Source: Rahnella aquatilis CIP 78.65 = ATCC 33071 (GTDB lineage: Bacteria; Pseudomonadota; Gammaproteobacteria; Enterobacterales; Enterobacteriaceae). From it: a stretch of 64,000 bases of DNA. Positions 12,001 through 17,795 of the stretch are shown in pieces; within the stretch, counting starts at the first letter, position 1, and each line of letters opens with the position of its first letter. The position numbers and the translations under genes are program-made. Below the pieces are notes generated by a model. The model worked only from the letters and a program-made list of their open reading frames with translations, did no database searches and had not been told where the DNA came from. The stretch covers positions 1,426,001-1,490,000 of the forward strand of contig NC_016818.1 in assembly GCF_000241955.1 (NCBI RefSeq), read 5' to 3'.

Positions 12001-12483
12001 ACCGCCTTCTCGATTGGCGGGATGACTATCGATCTGACGGCAACGGACGGTGTCGCACTGGGCGGCACCGGCGACGACGTGATTGCGGTTCACACGCTGG
12101 ACTTCGGTCTGATCGACGGTGGAACCGGTGTCGATACCTTGCTGCTGGCAGGCACCCATCAGCATCTGGATCTGACGCTGCTCGGGCTGAAAGTTGAGCA
12201 TATCGACATTTTCGATTTGGGCAATTCCGGCACCAACAGCATTTCGCTGAACCTGCATGAGGCGCTGAGCGTGAAGGATAACCCGGCCGATGAAGTGATC
12301 ATCAAAGGCGGCGAGGGCAGCCTGGTGAATCTGCACATCGGCACTGACGGCGCGTGGAACGAAACCGGGCAACGCACGGTGGATGGCCTGACATTCGACG
12401 TTTACCACAATGCCGCCATGGAAATCTCAAATACGCTGGGAGACGTTCTGGTGCAGCACGGCCTGCACGTACAACAAAGTTAA
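1..12483 (+). CDS. Giant BapA/LapA-like Ig-repeat adhesin, 5' truncated by window
   Basis: The reading frame is open from base 1, so the start lies upstream; at least 4160 codons are present. The protein is about 38 tandem Ig-like domains of about 100 residues. Each opens with a FGDGxLNxAE-type motif, carries a central LGGQTYTATV / GxWSVTIPAADL core, and ends in VTDAAGN. The first dozen domains form 4-domain blocks. A Ser/Thr-rich linker (about residues 3930-3995) precedes a C-terminal region with two RTX-like calcium-binding motifs (GGTGDDVI near 4015 and IDGGTGVDTL near 4033), typical of type I secretion substrates. Known relatives (BapA, LapA, SiiE) are surface or biofilm adhesins. The three secretion genes follow directly. 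The N-terminal retention module cannot be seen. Family call is firm; ligand unknown. Confidence 0.93.
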   Translation: MVTLGGVEYRTTTTATGGWSLSISPDQLQTLTDGPAGVTVSLVDAQGNTISQTTDLNVAIHGVPPTVDPIFGGDNILNGSESTTRQIITGNTGLTGDGQTVTVTVGGQQITGTVTTDGIFTVTVPPSVLGTLPQGSNNIVVTVTDPAGNHNSITTPVTVDTVAPVLMINPLAGDGQISLAEAAGALTLSGTATAADAGRTVTITIDGNTFTAVVGDNGAWSTQIPAGTLTGLNGDFPISATLTDTAGNTTSTSIPLNVVADATVQPGIIVNTFGGDNAVDGAEVQTAQVLSGSTTRVEAGQIVTITLNSHTYEATVQASGNWSVIIPAADMVTLTDGPQTLNVSVSDKAGNPATASDTFNVDTAENGIAIDPVTGDNVINAVETASGIEISGTTLGVAENAIVTVRFGSLFKTATVGANGRWFMLLSTGEIEDIKGANPDLNSISATVEGPGGVILSNSINIGIDNTNPVPVLNTPFGDGLLNTAEAAAGQTLSGTTGKSGDGQTVTVTLGGQTYNATVAADGSWSVQIPAADLQALPQGNVAISVIATDGAGNTAAVSGTATADFTTPLLTVNPVSGDGYINATEAAAGVAITGTASLSEAGRTVTVTLNGETYTGIVQPNGQWSVSVPATAFNGVADGSYPIQVQLSDAAGNSTTVSSDVQLAADVANGPTISVNTFAGNNVLDGAEQQTAQQLSGSTSHVEAGQTVLILLNGHSYTAVVQPSGNWSVSIPAADLATLANGTTQISVSVADKAGNVATGSETLTVNNQLSGLAVNPVAGDNQLNAGEAAAGITLSGTSGNVPVNSVITIILNGKTYTATVGAGGAWSAQIPAADLALLSDGNNTVRVSATDAAGNPLSGSHDFGVIIHSLPAATLNTPFGDTQLSAREAAAGQTLTGSTGVSGDGQTVTVTVGGTEYTATVDAGGNWSATVPAGDLQALPQGPAAVQVTATDAAGNASNISVPVTVDTVAPVVTINPIASDDTINAAEAGAIIPVSGTAGAGEAGDTVTISIAGQTYTGTVATGGGWTVNIPADALANVANGSYTVTATVTDAAGNAGTATAPVTVTADPALLPTINIDLFAGDGTLDGAERTNPQTVSGTTTYVEAGQIVTVTIGGVDYPATVLASGAWSVIVPAVTLQALQNGTATLEVSVADKAGNPANNSEDFTVNSALGGVTINPITGDNKIDATEAAAGFDISGKTANVPEGTPVTVKLGTVTYTTQTDADGNWTVNVPASDVASLADGTSHVIASTVTTDQGPVTTTQDLGIYTTLPQPTLNTPFGDGLLSTDEATTDQTLTGKTGLTGDGQTVTVTLDGTSYTGTVATDGSWTVTIPAADLQGLGEGTKTITVDVTDAAGNTATLPGSVNVDFTPPPLSLDNVATDNVINAAEAGAPITLSGTSDPADAGQLVTLTFNGQTYTAEVQPGGNWSTTIPANTLDGLADGSYPLTAELTDAAGNTTTLSPVSIEVATNNVPVPSIDTPFGDTYLNLTESGQPQILTGSIGATADGQTVVVSLGGEDYPATLNPNGTWSVTIPSADLGGLADGNLPLSVTVTDAAGNAGTTSSLITVDRTLPVLSIDDVATDDIINAAESLQPVVIRGTADTDDAGRTVSVVLSFNNVSYTATVQPDGTWSFTLPSTVVQSLTDTTYTLTATITDAAGNSTTATHTFSVDADIANLPTLTITAVSGDDYINAAEKGADIPITGTSTNLEAGQTVGVSFNGKTYDAVVDENGDWTATVPLADLGTLSDGPVTVTATASDVAGNPASASHNATVIAQPGDLPTLTINAISGDDYINSTEHNQGLTVSGTSTHVPVGGTVTVVITGENYTATYTTTVLADGSWSFPMTAAQVQAMPAGNNTFTATANDVAQNVATGTHDVTVDTLPPLLTVVVDTGGDGIINLAEAALGVPVSGTTDPNLTVKVTFNGQDYLTTANDQGVWSLTIPGVDVQALATDGSKTLGVSVSDAAGNIVTASGSFTLATHSLPTLTVGAIAGDGVLNIAEAAAGFTLSGTSTGLVAGTTVLVTIPGLADPVSGIVNTLGTGWTAVVAPGLLSGLDNGPIQVSVTATDTALNPASSSASLNVVLTQPGVPTINTPFTDGVLNATEAAATQLITGNTGITGAGQTVTVTIDGTTVTATVGADGNWTATVPSSVLQALTDDTHTLSVTATDSAGNPSSAAGTLDFTAVTNVLPVAGIDLPFGDGVLNLDEATAGGVITGTTGITTPGQTVTVVINGNAVPVVVDPAAGTWSVTLTPVQLLGLQDGTLPVVVTVTDSAGNISPLTTSFDVQINNVPAPTINLPFGDGTLNIAESTDVNGQTLTGSTGVTGAGQTVSVAIAGMTGSPFTATVDPDTGNWSLDLTSAQLTSLGTATASHLITVTATDSAGNHTDATLTFTSYLSAPVPVIDLPFGDGNLNIAEAAAVNVITGNTGITGNNQNVKLTIDVNGITYNATVDPLTGDWSVSLPAGVLNSLGSGLHDINVTVTDAAGNSTPATLPFTSYLTVPDVTINTPFGDGYLNATEAGATQTLTGTTGLTGANQTVVVTIGGLTIPGVTVDADGNWSVPLTAGDLADLPQGPQQISVSVTDGGGNTGSASADVGIAVTQLPSVAVTSFAGAGFDLTYAESQSTQTITGTTVNVQAGQQVTVTVGSISHQATVQGDGSWSVTLTPDELGTLSTGQTIGVAVSDLAGNPATATSSPVTVNLIPPAFSITLDPVTGDNIINVADGNPADITLSGKTVNVPDGTLVTVTVGGNVHTTTVNADVWTLSVPASEFVNGTTTTVTASTLVPVTNVTQGVLVDTTAPTLTISAFTGDDILNNTESKSAQLISGTADTSEVGRVVTVTLNGKTYSGTVQTGGTWSVSIPAADLQALPQGTGATNVISATLTDAAGNVGTAVPHTVNVDTSAPLLALNAVAGNNVINLAESLLNVLVGGTSSGADGQTVNVTLGGASIGTALIQPGGAWSLNLTPEQLILLNDGTLTLAATVTDAAGNTTSVSTGLDIFFNKLLDLNVTSGLGLTDGFLNLAESQVAQTLSGTAIGAGVGSVVSTVINGTPLSAIVGANGAWSLNIPAALLGALGEGQQVLNINLTDAAGNVTASVLNLNVLKTIPVLGDLEPLFGGNGLLNAAEALLAQTIGGVANAVDGTLVTVTLGGKTYNTTVTAGTWDLQIQPGDLGALLDGNLNLGITLTDPAGNSSTTNIPVGIAVQNLPQVVLNTVFGDGVLNIADLLVNQTISGTVSNVAAGTAIAVQVGTQTINGVVDATGHFLVTVPPSVLGLLSGTTAAVSVTVADAAGNVGSAAANAVLDLVRPVINLTSVLGDGLLNAADALTTQVIGGTVSGVTTGTQVQVTLGGKTFLGATDASGAFSITLQPGDLKALGDGTFPVVVSVTDAGGNTSTTSGTLNSIINAVPKIVLDPVFGADGILNAAEALLTQTISGTVTNGHVGETVNINIGGGLINLTAAVGSDGKFTASLTPLQLSGLLDGNLTLVTSVTDAVGNTASNTVGLNVGIHNLPSIVLNPLFGDGVLNVVDLLTGQTISGVATNVAQGTQVQVSLNGKNYLATVGAGGIFSVTVPALDLSAILNGTQSVVASLTDGSGNPASVTGLLNVVSQSLPTITLNPLFGDGLLNAADALLTQTISGTTTNAQGSTVTLNVGGNTLTALVKADGTFSVAIPQLTLAGLLDGTLNVGASVTNAAGHAVSGSATATVGIHTLPTLLVNTLFGGDQYLNAAEAGVNTNITGTSNLLNGTVSVTVGNVTHNGTVTNGVWSVPFTTAELKGLADGSTQVSVVVRDSVGNTATSSNLLNVLTHDLPLVALNPVLGLTLGLVSNILSGQGLTLSGTSRNIAQGGLVSVTLLGNTLAGTVQADGSWTVKFSSALLSSYGLVGLLSALLGSIVELKAVDAAGNGFDAHVGLTVGSSLPPETATLMATSLSVENSDTHTLAASMTADSSTTSATDSTDTTHATSTRVSSLATTESATTTSEIPAHADTAFSIGGMTIDLTATDGVALGGTGDDVIAVHTLDFGLIDGGTGVDTLLLAGTHQHLDLTLLGLKVEHIDIFDLGNSGTNSISLNLHEALSVKDNPADEVIIKGGEGSLVNLHIGTDGAWNETGQRTVDGLTFDVYHNAAMEISNTLGDVLVQHGLHVQQS

Positions 12484-12492
12484 TTTCTGTAC

Positions 12493-12518
12493 GCCTCCCC
12501 CTGCGAAGGGGGAGGGAG
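12493..12518. repeat. REP-like palindrome, copy 1
   Basis: Arms CCTCCCCC and GGGGGAGG enclose the loop TGCGAA, in the gap between the adhesin and the TolC-like gene. It belongs to the dispersed family also seen near 17464, 28363, 32967, 33044/34475, 63711 and 63801. It could act as a transcript-end or mRNA-stabilising hairpin inside the operon (inference). Confidence 0.8.
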
Positions 12519-12559
12519 CAGTAATAACAAAAAATCGGCGTAATTAAGTGGTGTCGGTA

Positions 12560-13936
12560 ATGAAAAATAAGAAAGTGATGCGGTCACTGACCGTGATGTT
12601 GGGCACCTTGTGCCTGACGGGTTTAACAGGGAATACGGGTGTGATGGCGGCGGTGAAACAGCCGGAATTTAACTGGCAGGCCGCGCCGACTGAGGAGATG
12701 CGTGCCAGCCTGACGTTACAGGATGCCATCCTGCGGGCGTTTGCACGCAATCCGCAAATTTCAGAAGCGGCGGCGCAAATTCGCGTCGGCAGAGGCAACC
12801 TTGATGAGGCCAAAAGTGCGTGGTATCCGCAGATCTCCTTACAGGGAACCGCCGGAAAATCGCATCAGACCGACTCCGCAGGTAGCCTGAGCAACAACGC
12901 ATCGGCGGGTGTCCAGCTCAGCCAGTTGCTGTATGACTTCGGTCGTACCGGCGGCAGCATCAGTCAGCAGGAATACCTTTCTGATTCCTATCGTTATTCG
13001 CTTTACAGCACGATGACCGACGTGGCGCTTAGCACCCTGCAGGCCTATCTCTCGGTCAAACGCTATCAGGCGCTGAGCCTGGCAGCGCGCGACAACATCG
13101 CTTCTCTCGAACGTGTGCGTGACACCGCCAGACTGCGGGCAGACGCCGGGCTGAGTTCGCAGTCTGACGTGTTGCAGGCGCAAACGCGTATCGCCGGAAT
13201 GAAAGCCACCGTTGAGCAATATCGCGCACAGCAACGTTCCGCACAGGCACAGCTGACGGTGCTGACCGGCGTGGTCTCCGATAATTTGCCGGATCTGCCG
13301 CAAAGCCTGCTGGATCAGAAAGTCACCCTCAACAAAATCCCTTATGAAAACAGCACGCTGGTGCGTGCCGCACAGGCTAAACAGCAGGCGGCAATCGAGG
13401 AAGTCAATCAGACCGAAGCTCAGCACTGGCCGACCCTGAAAGTCCAGGCAGGACGTACGCGCTATGAAAACAGCGGCGGTGGCGGTTCTTACTGGGACGA
13501 TCAGGTACAACTGGCGGTGGATGCGCCGGTGTATCAGGGCGGGGCGGTCAGCGCCAAAATCCGCGCGGCAGAAGGCCAGCGGCAGGCGGCGCAGGCGGAA
13601 GTCGAAAAAGCCAAGCTGGATATCAACCAGAAGGCGTCGGCGGCTTATGCCGACATGATCGGCGGCCAGCAGCGGCAGCTCGCGGGCGAGGAGCAGTTCG
13701 GCAGCGCGACGCATACCCGCAGCGTATATCAGGACGAATACAAACTCAGCAAGCGCAGTCTGAACGATTTGCTCAGCGTCGAGCAGGACGTTTTTCAGGC
13801 TGATACGTCGCGCATCGGCGCGCTGTATGACGGCTGGGACGCGACGGTGCGCTACGCCGCTGCCGTGGACAATCTGGTCGACATGTTAGGCATCGACCGG
13901 CACAAACAAACAGGTGACACCATCCCGTCGCTGTAA
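12560..13936 (+). CDS. TolC-family outer membrane channel of the type I secretion system
   Basis: 458 residues from the ATG at 12560; an in-frame GTG at 12548 is an alternative start. An N-terminal signal peptide (basic MKNKK, then hydrophobic, ending near VMAA) is followed by two outer-membrane-efflux-protein repeats rich in Gln/Ala coiled-coil heptads (SSQSDVLQAQTRIAGMKA and SLNDLLSVEQDVFQAD). This is the LapE/TolC-like trimeric channel expected to export the adjacent adhesin. The next gene starts 14 bp after its stop, so the secretion genes look co-transcribed. It is distinct from the housekeeping TolC, which normally lies elsewhere. Confidence 0.92.
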   Translation: MKNKKVMRSLTVMLGTLCLTGLTGNTGVMAAVKQPEFNWQAAPTEEMRASLTLQDAILRAFARNPQISEAAAQIRVGRGNLDEAKSAWYPQISLQGTAGKSHQTDSAGSLSNNASAGVQLSQLLYDFGRTGGSISQQEYLSDSYRYSLYSTMTDVALSTLQAYLSVKRYQALSLAARDNIASLERVRDTARLRADAGLSSQSDVLQAQTRIAGMKATVEQYRAQQRSAQAQLTVLTGVVSDNLPDLPQSLLDQKVTLNKIPYENSTLVRAAQAKQQAAIEEVNQTEAQHWPTLKVQAGRTRYENSGGGGSYWDDQVQLAVDAPVYQGGAVSAKIRAAEGQRQAAQAEVEKAKLDINQKASAAYADMIGGQQRQLAGEEQFGSATHTRSVYQDEYKLSKRSLNDLLSVEQDVFQADTSRIGALYDGWDATVRYAAAVDNLVDMLGIDRHKQTGDTIPSL

Positions 13937-13950
13937 GGGTCGGGCAGGAC

Positions 13951-16164
13951 ATGAATAAACCAGAAGCATTCGATATCGAGGTTGAAATGAGTAATGAAGC
14001 AACAACACCGTTGTCGATCGACATCTGGATAAGCGCCATGGGGCGTGTGGCCGAAATATTTGGTAAACCCGCAGATCCGCTTTATCTTCGCCAGCAGATG
14101 CGCTGGTTTGAACATCAGCCGTTGCGGCGTCAGCTTGACCGCCTCAGCGGTCTGATGGGCCTTCAGGTCGGTATGGTCAGCTGGGATCAGGTGCGATGGC
14201 GTCAGGAAGTGTTACCCGCAGCGATTACGCTGCAACAGGGCGGCATCGCGGTACTGGAAAATCTGCATGACGACGGCACGGTGGACTACTGGCTGAGCGA
14301 CGGCGGCAATTTATTGCGTTCGGCCGAACTGGTGGTGTTGCTTGAGCAAAGTACCGGTCCGGTCTTTCTGGCTGGCGTGGCACCGCGCGGGCGCGATCAG
14401 CGTATCGACCCGTTCGTTCAGCCGCATAAAAAACACTGGTTCTGGGATAATTTTCGCGGTTCGGGGCGCAAAATTGCGGAAATCTCGCTGGCTTCCGTAC
14501 TCGGTAACGTGCTGGCGCTGGCCGGTATTTTGTTCTCGATGCAGGTGTATGACCGCGTTATTCCTGCGCAATCTTACCCGACGTTGTGGGTGCTGTTTTT
14601 CGGCGTGGTGCTGGCGGCGGGGATGGAATATGTCATCCGCCTGATGCGCACGCTGGTGTCAGATCTGATGGGCAAGAAAGTTGATCTGAAAGTTTCCTCA
14701 CTGTTTTTCGTGCGGGCGATGAATATCAAAAACGACGACCGGCCAAAATCCACCGGTTCCTTTATTTCTCAGTTGCGTGAAATCGATCAGGTGCGTGAAT
14801 TGCTGACCTCGACCACCATCAGCGCGGCGGCGGATATGCCTTTCGTGTTGCTGTTCCTCGGCATTATGTTTTTCATCGGCGGCCCGCTGGTGATTATCCC
14901 GCTGCTGGCGATCCCGCTGATTGTCATTCCCGGTATTCTGATCCAGTGGCCAATGGCCAAACTGGCGAAAGAAGGCATGCGCGAAAGTGCGCTGCGCAAC
15001 GCCGTGCTGGTGGAAACCATTGAAGGGATTGAAGACATCAAGGCGTTACAGGCGGAAGCCTATTTTCAGCGTCAGTGGGAACAGACGCACGAAGTCAGCG
15101 CCGCTGTGGGCATGAAACAACGCGTGTGGGGTGCGCGCCTGACTGGCTGGGCCTCCACCGTGCAGCAACTGACTTACGGCGGCATGCTGGTGTTCGGCGT
15201 GTATCTGGTGCTCAGCGGCGACATCACCACCGGTACGCTGGTCGCCAGCAGCATGTTGTCATCGCGCACTATCGCGCCGCTGATGCCACTGACGATGGTG
15301 TTTTCCCGCTGGCAGCATGCCAAAAGCGCGATGCGCGGGCTGGATGAATTGCTGAAAAAGCCTGTCGACCGGCCCGCCGATGCGCAGTTGTCACATTGCC
15401 CGACGCTCAGCGGCCATTTTAACGTGCGCAACCTGCAATATACCTACGACAAAGAGAACGCGCCGAATGTGTTAGGTATCGGCCAACTGGAGATTAAACC
15501 GGGCGAACGTGTGGCCATCCTCGGGAAAGTCGGCGCGGGTAAATCCACGCTGCTCAAACTGCTGGCGGGTCAGGCCAGCCCGTCGCAGGGGAAAATTCTC
15601 ATCGATGGCGTCGACATGACCAAAGTAGAACCGGCGGATATCCGCCGCCAGCTCGGTTATCTGTCGCAGGATTCGCGGCTGTTTTTCGGCACGTTGCGTC
15701 AGAACCTGATGCTGGGTTATCCGCACGCCACTGACCAGGAAATGCTGCAGGCACTGCGTATCAGCGGTGCGCTGTCGATGGTGCAGGCCGACGCATCGAG
15801 CCTGGATAAAATCATCAACGAAGGCGGTCGCGGGTTGTCCGGCGGTCAGCGGCAGATGGTGATGCTGAGCCGCATGATCCTGCGTAATCCGCAGGTGGTG
15901 CTGATGGACGAACCGACCGCGTCGATGGATGAACAACTGGAAGAATACGTCATCCGTCAGTTACATGGCTGGCTGGTGGGGCGGACGCTGATTGTGGTGA
16001 CGCACCGTCCGGCGCTGCTCAGGCTGGTGGACAGGATTGTGGTGATGGATAACGGGCGCGTGGTGGCTGACGGACCGCGTGATCAGATCCTCGCCAAAGC
16101 AGCCAGCACCACACCCGCTCCGGCAGCGGCGATGGCGGACGATAAAAAACAAGGCGCAGCCTGA
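13951..16164 (+). CDS. Type I secretion ABC exporter (LapB-like)
   Basis: 737 residues, start supported by an AGGAC ribosome site. Residues about 25-150 resemble the C39-peptidase-like domain of RTX exporters but lack a catalytic Cys/His pair, so it should bind rather than cleave the substrate. A six-helix membrane domain follows (about 175-440). The nucleotide-binding domain has Walker A GKVGAGKST (525), signature LSGGQ (629) and Walker B VVLMDEP (about 650), all intact. With the TolC-like and HlyD-like neighbours it forms a complete inner-to-outer-membrane exporter for the upstream adhesin. Equivalent proteins are LapB and the BapA exporter. Confidence 0.95.
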   Translation: MNKPEAFDIEVEMSNEATTPLSIDIWISAMGRVAEIFGKPADPLYLRQQMRWFEHQPLRRQLDRLSGLMGLQVGMVSWDQVRWRQEVLPAAITLQQGGIAVLENLHDDGTVDYWLSDGGNLLRSAELVVLLEQSTGPVFLAGVAPRGRDQRIDPFVQPHKKHWFWDNFRGSGRKIAEISLASVLGNVLALAGILFSMQVYDRVIPAQSYPTLWVLFFGVVLAAGMEYVIRLMRTLVSDLMGKKVDLKVSSLFFVRAMNIKNDDRPKSTGSFISQLREIDQVRELLTSTTISAAADMPFVLLFLGIMFFIGGPLVIIPLLAIPLIVIPGILIQWPMAKLAKEGMRESALRNAVLVETIEGIEDIKALQAEAYFQRQWEQTHEVSAAVGMKQRVWGARLTGWASTVQQLTYGGMLVFGVYLVLSGDITTGTLVASSMLSSRTIAPLMPLTMVFSRWQHAKSAMRGLDELLKKPVDRPADAQLSHCPTLSGHFNVRNLQYTYDKENAPNVLGIGQLEIKPGERVAILGKVGAGKSTLLKLLAGQASPSQGKILIDGVDMTKVEPADIRRQLGYLSQDSRLFFGTLRQNLMLGYPHATDQEMLQALRISGALSMVQADASSLDKIINEGGRGLSGGQRQMVMLSRMILRNPQVVLMDEPTASMDEQLEEYVIRQLHGWLVGRTLIVVTHRPALLRLVDRIVVMDNGRVVADGPRDQILAKAASTTPAPAAAMADDKKQGAA

Positions 16165-16181
16165 GCGGCTAAGGACACTGA

Positions 16182-17351
16182 ATGGCACATCTGACATTGC
16201 ATGATGAACTGGAAGCTGAAGGCCGCAAAGTCTCATGGATTATCTGGGTCACGCTGGGCAGTTTGCTGATGTTTTTTGTCTGGGCTCGTTTTGCCGTGCT
16301 CGATGAAGTGACGGTCGGCACCGGCAAAGTGACGCCATCGAGCAAAGCGCAGCAAATTGATTCACTGGACGGCGGCGTGATTTTAAAACTGATGGTGCAG
16401 GAAGGCTCGGTGGTCAATCGCGGACAGCTTCTGGCGCAGCTTGACCCGACACGCTCCCGGTCAAACTACGGTGAAGCGGCCTCCCGTGTGCGGACATTGC
16501 GTGCGTCATCCGAGCGTCTGAGTGCGGAACTGACCGGTGCACCGCTGAAATTCAGCGCCGAAACCATGAAATCCCCGGAACTGGTGGCGCGTGAGCGTCA
16601 GTTATATTTATCGCGTAAGCAGAACCGTGATGAAACGGTGACGAATCTGCAACAGTCCCTCAGGCTGGTGAACGATGAAATCAACATGACGCAACCGCTG
16701 GTGGCAAAAGGCGCGGCGGGGCAGGTTGAGGTCATTCGTCTTAAACGTCAGGCCAGCGAACTGCGCGGAAAAATCGACGATGCGACGAACCAGTACGCGG
16801 TGCGTGCCCGTGAGGAACAGGTGAAAAATAACGCCGATCTGGACGCTGAACTGCAGGTGCTGGCCGGTAAAGAAGATCAGGTGACGCGCTCCGAGCTGTA
16901 TTCGCCGGTTCACGGTATCGTTAAAGACATTCAGGTTTCCACTGTCGGCGGTGTTCTGCAACCCGGCGGTAAACTGATGGAGATCGTGCCGATTGAAGAT
17001 CAGTTGCTGATCGAAACCCGCATTAATCCGCGCGACATCGCCTATATCCGCCCCGGACTGCCTGCCACGGTAAAAATCTCGGCGTACGATTCATCAATCT
17101 ATGGCGATCTTGATGGCAAAGTAGAAGGTGTCTCGCCGGATACGTTGCAGGATGAAGTGAAGCGCGACCAGTACTATTACCGCGTGTATGTCCGCACCGA
17201 TAAAGCTTTCCTGACCAACAAAGCCGGCCGCCAGTTCCCGATCGTGCCGGGGATGGTGGCGAATGTGGATATCAAAACCGGTCAGAAAAGCGTGCTGGAT
17301 TATCTGATTAAGCCGTTGAATAAGGTGAAAGAATCCCTGAGGGAGAGGTAA
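16182..17351 (+). CDS. HlyD-family membrane fusion protein (type I secretion adaptor)
   Basis: 389 residues starting 18 bp after the exporter stop. A short cytoplasmic N-terminus leads to one membrane span (about 18-38, IIWVTLGSLLMFFVWARF). A lipoyl/barrel-sandwich half (VTVGTGKVTPSSKAQQIDSL), a coiled coil (about 90-230) and the closing half (SPVHGIVKDIQVSTVGG) follow, then the beta-barrel and the conserved HlyD C-terminus (IVPGMVANVDIKTGQKSVLDYL). It links the ABC exporter to the TolC-like channel. It is the last gene of the adhesin secretion operon; a palindrome-rich gap follows. Confidence 0.95.
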   Translation: MAHLTLHDELEAEGRKVSWIIWVTLGSLLMFFVWARFAVLDEVTVGTGKVTPSSKAQQIDSLDGGVILKLMVQEGSVVNRGQLLAQLDPTRSRSNYGEAASRVRTLRASSERLSAELTGAPLKFSAETMKSPELVARERQLYLSRKQNRDETVTNLQQSLRLVNDEINMTQPLVAKGAAGQVEVIRLKRQASELRGKIDDATNQYAVRAREEQVKNNADLDAELQVLAGKEDQVTRSELYSPVHGIVKDIQVSTVGGVLQPGGKLMEIVPIEDQLLIETRINPRDIAYIRPGLPATVKISAYDSSIYGDLDGKVEGVSPDTLQDEVKRDQYYYRVYVRTDKAFLTNKAGRQFPIVPGMVANVDIKTGQKSVLDYLIKPLNKVKESLRER

Positions 17352-17408
17352 GCAGGAGGCGGGTGCTTGTGCGCCTTCAACTTCAACATCAAGGTCGTGG
17401 GCTCTTTC

Positions 17409-17680
17409 ACTGCGCGCTGTCGCTCGCTGACTATGTTTCATCAACCACAGCGGCGGACATAAAGCTCCCTCCCCGCCTCCCCCTTCGCAGGGGGAGGAGC
17501 AAAGATGAAAAACAATCTGCTTTTGAATTTAAGATCGTGCGGGCGATTCAGAAATCTTGCTGAACGGAGCGGCTTCGAGACCTGTGGCTCGAAGACCGAG
17601 AGAAGGAACCGCGCAGCGGCAAGATTTCCAGCCTGTCGCGGTGGTTGCTGAAACATAGCCAGCGAGCAGAGCGCGCAGTT
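17409..17680. repeat. Large imperfect inverted repeat enclosing hairpins
   Basis: Arms of about 46 bp (17409-17454 and about 17636-17680) are inverted copies with about five mismatches and one gap; both contain CTATGTTTCA followed by CAACCAC. Between them lie a REP-like palindrome (17464-17500) and a nested hairpin: AAATCTTGC (17552) pairs with GCAAGATTT (17619), enclosing a 7-bp stem CTTCGAG/CTCGAAG (17573-17594). No protein-coding signal is convincing here. It may be a small non-autonomous mobile palindrome or a structured RNA; the function is unknown. Confidence 0.7.
17464..17500. repeat. REP-like palindrome, copy 2 (extended form)
   Basis: Stem CCTCCCCC (17476) / GGGGGAGG (17490) with loop TTCGCA, preceded by CTCCCTCCCCG. 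The same extended arm occurs, in opposite orientation, in the copy at 63711, which shows the repeat unit is longer than the core hairpin and asymmetric. Confidence 0.8.
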
Positions 17681-17695
17681 AAAAAACGCAGGATT

Positions 17696-17746
17696 CCAAA
17701 GGGTTTCGTTTAAAACCCTTTGGGCCCGTGTGGGCGGCGAGCCCAC
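17696..17746. terminator. Two adjacent hairpins, putative bidirectional transcript end
   Basis: An 11-bp perfect stem CCAAAGGGTTT / AAACCCTTTGG (17696-17723) is followed by a second stem GTGGGC / GCCCAC (17730-17746). They lie between the convergent secretion operon and the DUF4034 gene. There is no clear T-run, so the terminator role is inferred from position and stem strength. Confidence 0.45.
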
Positions 17747-17795
17747 GGTGTTGATCTTAAGGCCGGAGTGGGCAGCAACCCAAGATATCAGCCCG

